Position numbers and translations under genes: made by a program. Shown here piece after piece: positions 26,786-38,800 of a stretch of DNA of 64,000 nt (its first letter is position 1; the number at the start of each line of letters is the position of its first letter). The notes beneath the pieces are model-generated. The model worked only from the letters and a program-made list of their open reading frames with translations, had not been told where the DNA came from and searched no databases. The stretch is from assembly GCA_025331565.1 (NCBI GenBank), contig JAFREQ010000043.1:6333001-6397000 (forward strand). The letters run 5' to 3'. Source of the DNA: Holacanthus passer (Eukaryota; Chordata; Actinopteri; Pomacanthidae).

Positions 26786-29700
26786 TCAGAGAGCCCATTG
26801 GACTGTAAACACCTTAGACATGGGCAAAGTCAGGTTGGTCACTGTCAAAACCTGTAAGAAAAGACAGACACAAGGTTTGACTGATTTGAGAGACGCTAGA
26901 CATGATGACTGAAAAGGGAGGACAAACACTTATCTGCAGAATGACATCATTAACTTTCTGAGCAAGACAAACATCAAAAGAAGTAGTTCTGAGTCACAGA
27001 GAACTCACCTTGGTGTCACTGTGGTACATAAAATCCCTGACTTTGTCCCCATTGGCTAATACATACAGGGGTGGTGAGGGCACCCCGAAGACCTGCAGCC
27101 CTCCCAGCACCAGACCATCGAGGGCCCCATTCAGCCTGAGAGGATCACTCACCACCTGAGACTGAAGACATTTAGGGACCATTTAGAGTTTTCTTTTGTC
27201 TAAATATATAAGGACATATAAACATAATTGTACCATTTAGTAAAGGGACTTTCGAATCAGGTAATTGTGCAGTAAAATGCAAAACATTCCCTCGTCAGTT
27301 TTCCCAATGCAAATACACACTCATCTCTTCCCTACCTGTCCAGCAATGAAGATAATATAACAATAATTTCCCATTTCAAAGGTGTCAAGACTGTCCCCGT
27401 CATCCCAGAACAAGTCGCCCCGGGCCCAGCCGCCTGCTGACAGTGCCACCGTCAGGAAGAAAGGGTTTCTGCGTGAGGCTGTGGTCGTCAAAGCAGGCTC
27501 CTTAACAAGAAACGGCACATGAAAAGAAAACACGATGAAATGATGAAATCAAGTGTTTCAGGCAGTTTTCAGCCTTGAGATGGCAGTCAGAATGTCACGA
27601 TAGCTAGAGTTCAACACAACCTGATACAACACTTGATCATACACATCCATTTTACTGAAAACTGAGGTTGGACCGATGACAGTAAACTGTAATATTTGAT
27701 TGGTGTGCAGTGCTTGTTTATTTTACAGCAGCCTCAAACATGATTCAGCTAAATAGAAGTAGAAATTGTAAGTAGAACTTCTAAGTACCTGTTTCACCTG
27801 TTTCAATTATGGACCGTATTGTGGATTTTTCCCATCTTCAAACATTTTATTAATAATTCATCTACCACATTTTGTCTCCTACTGAACCAAAAATGACACA
27901 GAAACTGCTAAGGTCAACAAAATAAGCTGCATTACTGACGGTAAAATTAGTAGAATCCCACCTGCCGGGGAATAATGTGTCCCTCCCTCACATGGACGTT
28001 GATGGTGTCCAGAGGAGCTGGCAGGAGCAGGTACTGACCCTTACTGTAGAAAGGCTGACCCTAGAGATCAAAACACAGGTGACCAGGCGAACACTTCAGG
28101 CATGTGTTACCACAAAAAGGCTTAAACATTGTGGCCTTTAACAGGAAACAAACAAAACTGATGTGATGTTTTGAGTTTTGGCTTCAGGCTCATAATGTAC
28201 CAGTATTGTGAGATTGTTGTATAGGGTGAGGTGACTCACATTGTGTAGGCTGTACCAAGTGCTGGGGGGCAGGTAAGCAGCAAGCTCTACTGCCCCCTGC
28301 TCTAAGACGGGGCTAATGAGAAGTGAACTCCCCCACAGGAACTGTCGGTCTATGGTCTGACTGTTAGGGTCAGTGGGAAACCTGAGAGAGATAGAAATAA
28401 GATAATGTTAAGACATGTGGTCTTGATCATTGCTTTTATGTAGGACAATAGAGGATAGAGAAGAGAGGACACATACTCCATGAACAGAGGCCGGGCGACA
28501 GTGTCAGCAGAGGTGTGTGCATGATGGAAGAGTGTGTAGAGAAACGGGAGAAGGGAGTATCGAAGGATCAACACACTCCGCATGGCTGCCTGGGCCTTCT
28601 GCCCAAACATATAGGGCTCCTGAGGCTGCAGGACACAAACACATAGAAACACACAGACAATGAGGAGATATAGAGTTACCTCTATTCATAATGCATGAAA
28701 CAGATGGACTGCTCTAGACCCAGTGGAAAAAACTGCAGATCCCTATGTCCTAAAGAAAAAACACAAACAGTGTCTCACAGCGTTTGGCTTGTCATTGTGG
28801 TTTCTCATAAATGGGTAGAAGGCCCCGAGCTGCATCCATCGTACACACAACTCCTCAGTGGTGTTGCCTTCAAAGCCACAGATGTCCGCCCCCACAAGGG
28901 GCACGCCGAACAGGCTGAACTGCAGCACCGCTTGGGGGGGGACAGGTGCAAAAGGTCAGTCTAAAACCATCAAATAATAGTAACTTCAAAAAAAGAATGA
29001 AAAAATTGATGCCTTGGTTGAACCTTTTTTTTCCACCACATACAGATCAGTCAAAAACAGCATTCAAATACCTGTAAAGAACATATTAAAACACAGTATT
29101 ACAGCCTCTGAGAAACTACATTTCTTCACCAGGGATGGAGTATCGAAGCTGCTCCCAGCCGCTCCTGACATCTCCTGTCCACACTCCAGAGAAGCGTCCG
29201 ATGCCGGGGTAGGAGGAGCGAGACAGGACGAAGGGCCTCTTCCCTCGTACCTTCACAAGAGCACTGAGAATGGCAGCAGAAATGAATATAGTATACAAGA
29301 AAAAAAAAGTCAAAGGATAACCTGGGCCATACATCCAGTAGACCCAATTCAAATTTGAAATTGGCACAGCCTCATGGAAAGTATTTTTTTTGTTACAATT
29401 TCAAAATACCCAATAAACATACACTGGCAACTACAGGGCAAGGGCAATTCAAATTTCCATGAGCTATACCACTACTTCATATTATTATTTACACTATGTT
29501 TTGTTCATGCAACAATTTTAACGTACTTTTAAGCTGGAGCTGTGTGACTAGGTGGTAAAAACATGTTTGACTTCTCTATCAACTGACGTCAAAAGATGTG
29601 ACTAGACTCTGGTGTGTTATCACGGTCCTGTGAAGTTGGTAGTTTGTATAAAATGTTCATTAGTGATAGTAACTTACTGCTTCATTTTATTCTGCTACTC

Positions 29701-32700
29701 ACAGTCAAATGACCCAGCTCCTGGAAAACTACCTTGGCAAAACTGTCGGCTGCATGGTCTAACCTGTGGGTGGCGTAGGCTTCTGTCAGTCCATACATGT
29801 TGTGCAGGTTGTAGTGAGTGGACAGCTTCTGCTGAGCCGACATACAAAGAGTTCCTGAACTCAACTGGCCTCCTACCACCCCTGTTTGTATGACAGCCAG
29901 AGAGACACACACAGGCTACAAAAAAGTGCAACATATCTGTCTGTCTGTTCTAAAGTATGTACATAACATACTAAAATATGAAGTGAGTATAATGTAAAAC
30001 CAATAATGTTTTCATGCCTTAAAATGCTAGTAAGGTGCAACACTGATCCAGTAAACTTACTGGGTGTGTAGAGCGGCTTCTCAAGATCACTGTCAGGACA
30101 GCCCTCCACTGAGCCCTGCACAAAACTGGATGGTTCATTCATATCCTGGGTGGAGCATGGGAGGAAAAAAACAGAGGATAAACGATTCTTTATGTGATTT
30201 TTCAGGTGCAAACAAACTAAACACACCACCACAAAACCAGGTACATGTTTCAGAACTGAGTGTGAGCGATCTGTGTGTGGAAATACTCACAATCCACAGA
30301 CCATCCACAGGAACTTTAGAATGAAAATCTCTGATGCAGTCCTCCCACCAGCGTATGGTCTCTGGGTTGGTGAAGTCAGGGAAGGCTGTTGGGCCTGGCC
30401 AAACCTGGATACACAGTATGGGAATGTGCCTGACTCTCACACCCAGATGAAAAGATGCACACATTGTATACACACCTTACAATGGGAAGGAAAAGCATAC
30501 AGTACATCTCCAGAAAAGAAGAAGTCTTACCTTCCCGATCAGGATGTGTCCTGTAGCATTTTTAATGAAGACGTCTCGTTTTTGTCCATCATCAAAGGGT
30601 GGGTAAGTTCCAGAGGGGCTGGTGCTGCTAATCCCCGCGTCCTATAGGCAGAGATCAGAAAAGCATGACTCACTCACAAGAAAGTTTTGCCGCCATCTAC
30701 TGGAAAAATATTGTTAATGATTACAACCCCGATTCCCAAAAAAAGTTGGGACTCTGTGTAAAACATAAATAAACTATATCAAAAGTATCATGACATCATG
30801 TTTTTCCTTTTTTAAATTAAATGCTCAAATATTTAATGATGGTTAAAAATCAGCATCATCAGTTTGTGAGTTCTTTCAAAGTTAAACATTTCACACCTGG
30901 ATGAGGATGTACTTCATGCCTCTCTCATGGAACTCCTCCACCATCTCTGGGAGGTCCCCAAATCGCCAGGGGTCAAAGGTGAATACCCTGCGCTTATCTG
31001 CATAGTCCAGATCATTCCACTGCACATCCTGGTGGTGAAAAAATAATCTCAGAAAACAAAAGTTGTCCAGTTTTACAGATGACAACTAAAAGTAGTAAAT
31101 TGAAAATTGTCACATCTTAGTAAGTGTTGACCGGACCCACAAATGCTGGCAATGTGTTAAACTTAGTAATAACAATTTTCACAAATTCACCAAACCTCTC
31201 ATATTCATATATAATAAACACATGTATATAAAAATATCCTGAGCTTAAATGATTTCTTCCACCTTAAAGAGCTTTGTGAGAACTTTGATTACCATGGGAA
31301 ATTTAGCATTGTGCATGCGCTGTGCCACATGCCGGGTTGTATTGGTTGTGGTGTAACCCCAGCGACACAGATGAAAACCCAATGACCAATAGGGAGGCAT
31401 CATAGGATACCCTGGGAATAGATAAAAGAAGATAACAAGATAAGATAATCCTTTACTGATTTATAGTTAAATGACAACACATAAATGCATCCACTCTTTT
31501 CCAGGTTGCCTGCAGTACTCCTTCAAATATACAGTATACACAGTGACATGCTTTAACAGGTTTTCTACTTAAACTACACCTTTCTTTTCTTGATCTATGT
31601 ACATATGCCTACTGCTAATGCTATCTGGAGAAGTGTTAATCAATGAAAAGACATACCAATCACCTGGAGGTACTGTCGAATAACACTTTGAGGGTCAGGA
31701 CCCAAGAAAACGTACAGGTCCAGGATTCCTCCGATAGCCACCCAGGTGAGAGCGGGGGTCGGCTGCAGCATCACCTCTACGGAAAGATATTTAGCAATAA
31801 CAAATGATAGAAAAAACCCATATTGTAAGGAAAGTGAGGACAAAAGAAGCGGGATGCTGCGTGTGTCTTATTTGAACATATAGCTTGGTACCAATCGCAT
31901 TGCTGTTGAGAAGGAAAACTCCATGTGCCAAGCCGTCTTCCTCCTGGACTATGTAGAATGGGTGGGAGCCATAGAGGTTAGCATCAGCCTGTAGAGAAAG
32001 GCAGAGAATGTGTCAACATTTACAGCTTGAATACAACAGGAAAGAGGTTGGAAATGATCAAAGGTTAGTAACGACTGCGGCCATTTAAAGCGATGCAATA
32101 ACTATTTGCAACCCCCTGGCAAATGTTAGATTTATCTCAATTTTGCACAGTTCAACCAGAGAATGAGGCTCCCTTCTCAGATTTCATTTATGTTTTGTTT
32201 CATTTAGGTGGGAGCCACTACAACAGACTCACATGAGGTGCAATGTCTCTATTCCAGAGAGTCAGAGAAGTCCAGTTAAGGTCCAGGAGGAGGGAGGTGT
32301 AATGCTCCCCAAGGCCAGACACAAAGGAAGAGGCCAGCGCAGTGGACAGCTGCAGGTACTGGTCAGCAAACAGCAGAGGAGCCACCGTGGTATTCATACT
32401 GGACAGGAAGGACACAAACATGCACTACATGATGATCATGATTATTTTGTGTTACAAATGTTAGATAGTACATACATAGAACTATGAAGTATGAATGTAC
32501 GGTTAAAAGAAAACACTATATTAACTGCATTAACTAAACTATATAAAGGAGTAGAAATTGTGACTTTCACAGTAGGGACTGGCACATGCCGACTTAGCAT
32601 TGTTGATAATGATAAACATAGAAAAAGGTTACACAGATGTTACTATGATGCCATCAAATAAAACTGAACAGAACTACTCACATCATCCTTCCACTGGATT

Positions 32701-34025
32701 TTCGCCGAACTATGAAGCCAAACGGGTCAGACTGGTATTCAGTAGTATATAAGGCATCTTGGGTATCAGCTTTGCTCTGAGGAACACCAGCTGGAAGCTT
32801 CACTTCATATCGCTGAGATGAAAGATCCTTTAACTTGAGAGAAAAAAATGTCAGTTCAGTTTTTTAACTGCACATGCTAATGAACAGTGTGTGTAGAATA
32901 GAAGAGGGTCTAATCTCTTAATCTCATACATATAAAGTTTTTATTACACATTAATGTATCACTAACTAGAATCCAGTAATATTCTAAAATGGGTTATTCT
33001 GCATAATGAGTACTTTTGTTTTTGGTACTTTAAGTATATTTTGAAGCAAATAATTAATTTACTAAACTAATTTTGCTTAAGTAAGATTTTGAATGCAGAA
33101 CATTTACTTGTAATGGAATATTTTCACACTGTGGTATTACTACTTCTACTTAAGTAAAAGATCTGAGTACTTCTTCCATCACTTGTTGAGGCACACAACT
33201 ATACCCAGCGCACATAAGTTTGCAACATACCACCAATTCATATAAGCCAAATTCAGAGTGCTGCCTATACATTTTCAAACAATACAACAAAACTCCAAAA
33301 ATATGTAAATATATAAAATATATAAGATATAAAAATGAACTTTAATAACTTTCACCTTCAGACCTTCACTGTCTCCAACTAAATGATAACCATGCTATAT
33401 ATCCTACTCAAATAACATTACAGTAGTCTATTCATTCATCCTTCACCATGTTTTCTTTAAATGGTTGCGTATTGTCACTCACAGTGAGGTGAAAGCAGCC
33501 TGCAGTCTCTTCTATGACTTCCAGGTGCAGAGTGGAGATATCTTTGGGGAGATAGGAAGGGGTGGCACGAGTCAGGGTGGCAGCACGGCCTCGCCTGGTG
33601 GGAGCGAAGGGACCCAGTTTGTAGCCGGGGTACAAACTGGGGTAGAAGCACCAGGGTGGTCCTGCAGAGGTGGGCAGAGGGGCGTAGCAGCATCCCCTCT
33701 CTTCACACTCTGTCTGGCTGAGAAGTCTGTCCCTGGCACAGTCAAAGCGGCTCTCTGGGGCCACGATGCATCTATCATCTCTGGACATATGACTCTCTTG
33801 GGAGCTTTCTGACTGCACTGGCCCTGTCTTCACTGAACTGTTCTGTGGTTTTACTGGATTATTATGCACAAGCCTTTCATCATGTGCTCTGATTTGATTT
33901 TGTTTGGCATAGACTGATCTAACCAGTCTGGTCTCATGGTTAAATAAATGGTTGATGTACACACATGCTGACAAAGCAAATGCGAGGAGGAGCACAGCTA
34001 AAGTAAAATTAGACAACAGACCCAT
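26786..34025 (-). CDS. gaa: Lysosomal acid alpha-glucosidase (GH31)
   Basis: Nineteen coding exons join in frame: 34025-33483, 32833-32682, 32398-32233, 31988-31892, 31776-31657, 31411-31293, 31028-30897, 30641-30531, 30404-30291, 30145-30061, 29881-29764, 29263-29130, 28930-28779, 28625-28477, 28381-28240, 28060-27962, 27500-27336, 27161-27009 and 26851-26786. They total 2817 nt, 938 residues (human 952). The start is the first in-frame ATG; it opens an N-terminal hydrophobic anchor (about 8-26). A P-type trefoil follows with six cysteines (C86, C96, C107, C112, C113, C126). The nucleophile is in WIDMNEPSSF (D519, human D518) and the acid/base in WTGDV (D617, human D616), so the enzyme should be active. 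It hydrolyses alpha-1,4 and alpha-1,6 bonds of glycogen in lysosomes. Many exon lengths equal the human ones. Exon 28060-27962 is 99 nt instead of 150 and lacks a Pro-rich human insert. Confidence 0.97.
30723..30800. repeat. Left-end fragment of the ACAACCC transposon family
   Basis: ACAACCCCGATTCCCAAAAA followed by AGTTGGGACTCTGTGTAAAAC resembles the left end of the element at 10656-11091. No right inverted end is found before the gaa exon at 31028-30897, so the copy is truncated. It lies in a gaa intron. Confidence 0.7.
31436..31466 (-). repeat. Degraded retroelement 3'-tail fragment
   Basis: AAGATAAGATAATCCTTTACTG is a decayed version of the tail seen at 13881-13930 and 35568-35612. It lies in a gaa intron just before the acceptor at 31411. 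Confidence 0.45.
33006..33182. repeat. Partial copy of the TTCTTCCA-type DNA element
   Basis: Shares GAGTACTTTTG.., TTTACTTGTAATGGAATATTTT and ACTTAAGTAAAAGATCTGAG with the element at 20720-21129 and ends GAGTACTTCTTCCATC. Its other end is missing. It lies in the first intron within the gaa coding region. Confidence 0.65.
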
Positions 34026-35174
34026 AACCTCATCAAAGGTCAAAGGGCAATTTAAGGTGAGACACACACAGTGTGCTTCCTATGGTGTAAATGCTCAGTA
34101 AAGTTAGCAGATTAAGCTGTAACTATTATAGAAAGCCATGATGAACATATGGCTAATGAAGAATCATCCACACTCACAGTTTTGCTCATTTAGTCAATTG
34201 GCTCAGTGGCAGCAAAATAAGTTAGCTGTTAGCTAGCAGTTAGCTAACGAGCATTTCAATGTAGGAACTATTATATTTAGCACCTCCCTCTAAACAAATT
34301 ACGTACGAGCAGTGGCAGAGAAAAAAAATGTGCTCAAGGTAACGGAACAATGAATAATTAGTGTGAAATAAGATGCCGACGATGAACAATGAAATACGAT
34401 ATCTTATACAAGACGAAGCATGTACGGGCTATCAGTCAAACTAGGGCAAGCGAACTAGGACAAAAGTGCTCAAAAACTACTACCACTGCTCCTCCTGTCT
34501 CCTGGTCTCATTTGTGAATGAACGAAAACCACAATGTCATTTCAGTTAAAAAAACATTAAAGTTTAAATCAGGGAAAGAAAATATTAAGGCTACAAACAG
34601 TGATATTAAGTTATTTAAATCAAGATCCTTTTAAGTATTTCAGACTTAATATTTATCAAACATCTTACGTGTTGTTGTAAATATCTCTACTGATGTGATA
34701 ATGAAGTGATGACGCATTACAGAAATATTATGAGCCATTTAAACTATTTGATAAGTCAAACTCTCTTATGTGAATACCTATAAATATGATGACTAATTAA
34801 ATTGAAGTACACACAGAAAAATCCTTGACGTTTTCAACCAATATCAAACCCACAACCATTAACTTGGGAGATATTTTTCAGTCTTAACATCCAAAAAGTA
34901 GTTCACTCACCTTTCCACTGTTTTACAGGTAATTTGATAATTTCGAAAGCTACATGGTTTAATTCCAACATATTCTGTAGGTACCACAATTAAGAGATGA
35001 AATACAAAGCTCTTGTGACTGTTCATGTGTAAAATAAATTGATAATGATAATGAATTTGAAAGGTTGCTGTAGTTTGTTCAACGAATGACAACATTGAAC
35101 TGATGAAAAAACTGTTTAATAAATTCAGTGACATGTTTTACATACAAGAACCCTAATGATGACAGGGTCAAATA

Positions 35175-35180
35175 TTTATT
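35175..35180 (-). terminator. Candidate polyadenylation signal of the SAMD9-like gene
   Basis: AATAAA on the minus strand about 700 nt after the expected stop at 35881. It is only a candidate: the DNA is AT-rich and chance hexamers are common. Confidence 0.3.
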
Positions 35181-35567
35181 CATCTTACATTATCTCATTC
35201 GATGTGCATTTAGAAAGTAAGAAAAAAACAAAAGTATAACAAAAAAAGTAACAAAATGTATGCAAAATGTATGCACTGTAGTCTGACTGGCTTCATTTAT
35301 GGTTTCATCTTAAGAAGTTTGTGTAAATATATTCAATATCTATAAAAACATTTAAATCTAATACTTGACGACACATGTTTTCTGTTGCATACTAATATGT
35401 AAGTGTATATGTAAGTTCTTCTCCAACTGAACATAATGTTTAAAACTGCTTTAGAGTAGCAAACTCAGTTATTTCCCTGGAATTCAACAGTGAATCATGC
35501 CATTGTTGAAGTTCATATATACACACATTTTTGAGTACAAACAAACAGTGTATACAGTGTATACAGT

Positions 35568-35612
35568 GCAAATTTCCCCACTGTGGGACGAATAAAGGTT
35601 TATCTTATCTTA
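35568..35612 (+). repeat. Retroelement 3'-tail-like fragment
   Basis: AATTTCCCCACTGTGGGACG followed by AATAAAGGTTTATCTTATC is the classic truncated 3' end of a fish non-LTR retroelement. It is the best preserved of the three related fragments in this window. Confidence 0.65.
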
Positions 35613-35880
35613 ACTATAAGGAGAAAAATGCAAAATGTAAATATCAATTCATCATTTGAAAAAAAATTCAATACTCATACCATACCAAGTGCTTAAACAT
35701 GAATAGTTTCATCTTTTACAAATATGGTCTACTTGACAAACAGTTACAAGAAGGCTTGGGCATTTTATATTGATCTTTTCATAATCTGGCCTTCCTCTTT
35801 GTAACGAGGTGGACAATAGGCCCATGCATCAGCAAGCTGACATACAGTCATATGTGCCAGGCACATTGTCCAAAAACAAA

Positions 35881-38800
35881 CTATTTTTTCACCACAATGT
35901 TGCATGCAACAGGGCCTCTAAAGGTAAACCCCAGGTAGAATGTGATGTTTTCATTACCATGAGGCACTGAAGGTACATGAAGAGGCACCAAACTAAACTT
36001 CTTTTTCTGAGGGCCCTCAAGGTACACCACTCCATCTTCAGTCCATCCAGAAACACATTTCAACATCTTGGCAAGCTCAGGATTTTTCCACGCCTCGCCC
36101 CTAAACCACTTCATCCGTTTCTCAGAGACTGAGAACCCCTTTGTGACACTTTCGAACTTTTTCTTGTGGACAAACTTATCCAATCCATTCCCATTGCCCA
36201 GAAAGAAATGGGTGTAAATCCGTCTTTTCCTCTGAGGGATGTCCTTCTTCTTGGTCCAGTAGCCACTTTCCAGGTGTTCAACAGCCGATTGTACAGTTTG
36301 ATATTTCATTTCTTTCTGAAGGTCATTGTCATGATCCTCTGGCCAGAATAGCAAGGTAAGCAAAAACAGGGCACTTGGTAAACATTTCCTTTTATCAGAT
36401 GGTAGCTGACGACAAAGTGCCTCCAGATCTTTGATTGAAGCTACCTTTAGACTCTGTGGTGACAGACAATTCAGAGTAATGTTGGTCACTATGTAATTGA
36501 CAATGTCTCTTTGGCCAAATTTGGCCGTTTTTGGATTGCTTGGGTAGAAAGAAAGGATGGTCTCTAGAAGATTTACTGCATTCCCCGTTCAGTTAGCTTG
36601 GAGAGGATGGATGTTATGTTCCCACCACCAAGATCATAGATGATCATGCGTTTTTGGAAAGGAGTTAGATTGGCTGGGATTGATTGCTCCTTTTGTAGAA
36701 GTGAAGTACAGTAAGTTTCACTGAAGTACTTCCCATACTCTGAAGATTTTTTTGCCAACCAGGTCAATGGATGGCTTATCTTCTCCTCAGGTCTTTCAGG
36801 GGTCTCTTCATCATCTGCACTAATGTCTGTCTGGAAGTAACTGAGGTCTTCTGATATCCATTCCAAGGCTTCTTGCACTGTCTTGTGAAGTTTTTTCAAA
36901 TGGCCATGAAATGGTTCCCAGGCATCTTCAACTTCCTTTGGAATGTAATCTGTTAACAGGTACTTCATACACTCTGAATGGCCATTGGCTCTGTTTGCAA
37001 ACACATCCAATGAGGAGATCAGTTTGAGCAGGCTGCATCCGACCTCAACTTCAGAAAAAAACCCTGAACTGTTGACATTTTCCATATCTGCTTCAGCTGC
37101 TTTTTCACATTCTTGGAAACACTCCAGGGCTTTCAGTGCAGTCTCCACAGCATCTGCTGTATTTTGAGCTGTCTTTTGCACATTGTCATGGTCAATAGCT
37201 TTGCATTTTGCTTGGAACCATTTTCTGTACACCTGCCCTTTTGTGTCAAGTATGTATGAGTTGTTGGGCTGCTGTTTAGCTGCTGTCTCTGCCCAGTGTT
37301 TTGCCTCTTCAAACTTTTCATAAGTGTAATAAAGGCGAGCAAGTTGTTGTGCAAAGAATGGATCTTTATGGAAATGCTGGAAGGCTTCCTTGAGTAACTC
37401 AATTGCTTTGTCTGGGCTTCTCTCGTTTTCACACACTTGCTCAATCAGAGGAGAGAAAAAACTATCATATTTGTCCCCTTTGCTTATTCTGGATCGCCTT
37501 ATGAAAAGTGCTCTCAAAAATGACAGATATTCTTCCCTTCCAAATCTGTGCTCAAAAAGCACATTCTCGCAGAGCAACGACATTGCCAAACTGCTTTGGG
37601 TCTGCTGGTTCCCCAAAAGTTGGAGGAGAATTTCCTTTGCAACAACTGGGTGGATGATTCGGATTGATTCAATGTGTGTTTTGTCATCTCTAAGGTGCAA
37701 GAAGACTAGTCTAGCCTGAGGGCTGAGTGATTTCTCGAACTCATGCTGGTGAAACCTTTCCAAGTGAATGGTTAAAGCAAGCATTGCTTCACAATGGGAC
37801 TGAGAGATGAAAGAGTTTTGAACATAAGTGTTCAGCAGGGCTACATAGAGAATGAGGCGAGTTGCAACAGATCCACGGTTAATGCCTTGGAGCAAATGTT
37901 CCACAAACTGTTTAACATAACTCTCATTGAATCCTTCACTCATCAAAACAAATGTCAAGATGAATTCAGCCTCATATTGTTCCTCAAGTGCCTCTCGTTT
38001 CCCAGAAAACTTTCTCTTCTCTTGAGCCGACAGTTTGTGAGTGACAGACACATTCTGTAGTGGAGACTCCTTGCATTTACTCTCTGGATCATAGGATCGT
38101 CGGCAGCTCAATAAAATGAAACAAAGAGTTCCAGTCTGGATTCTTTTGGTGTTAATGGCAACCTCTAGTTCATTCTTGAGATCATCTAGATATTCCTTAT
38201 CTGGGTCTTCAATGAGGAGCAACACAGAAAGACACTTCTGTGGATTTTCTTCTTCATATTCTCTTAGTTCAACTGCATGTTCTGCAACAACAGCAGCCGA
38301 GTACGAAGGCTTCACAACTGCACATCTTAAATCTCTCCTCTTGTTCCACAGCACTTGTCTTGCCACAGTGCTCCCACCACTTCCTGGATGATGGTAGATG
38401 TTTATACTATTCACTGGCGTTTCATCTGCATTCCATTTCAAAGCATCTTGGAGAAGTTTGGAGGCATCATGATAAGCATCTCTTTTAATTACCTCTCCAA
38501 CATACTTGCGTTCAGCAAGCCAGAAATTCAACCAGTTCACTCTCCCTCCACGGTAGAACTGCTGTTCAATGTTTGCTTTCTCCTCATCGATGAAGTCTTC
38601 ACTTGTTTCGTCACAATGATCAACTGTTAGAATTTCCAGAGAATACATCTGCTCCTCTACTTGTGTTTCAAGAAGACATGTCCCTTTCACAAAGACTGGC
38701 AAGTGTTTGCTGGCACATTTTACTGGTTGTATTTGCTGCAGTGTTGCATTAATGTGACTCATTTTCATCCCAACAACACTGGAATTGTTCACAGTTTCTG

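Larger units (their letters stand above)
34026..35880. other. gaa upstream region and SAMD9-like 3' UTR/intergenic
   Basis: Just above the gaa ATG, CCTTTGATGAG|GTTATGG could be an acceptor, so a separate 5' UTR exon is possible, perhaps near 34200-34500 where repeated TTAGCTA motifs occur; no promoter could be fixed. A minus-strand AATAAA (TTTATT at 35175-35180) is a candidate end for the SAMD9-like transcript, implying a 3' UTR of about 0.7 kb. No other gene was recognised. Confidence 0.5.

Noticed and set aside
29733..29881. gaa exon ending at GCCAAG|GTAGTT (29733) instead of 29764
   Set aside because: The donor at 29764 (CACAG|GTTAGA) gives the 118-nt exon length of human and restores frame with the next exon; the later donor breaks the match with the family.
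33465..33812. Plus-strand frame of 115 codons
   Set aside because: It is antisense to the gaa trefoil exon, and its composition is explained by the real gene on the other strand.
36573..36590. Programmed -1 frameshift in the SAMD9-like gene
   Set aside because: The codons CGG GGA ATG around the break do not make a slippery heptamer in the required frame, and no such mechanism is known in this family.
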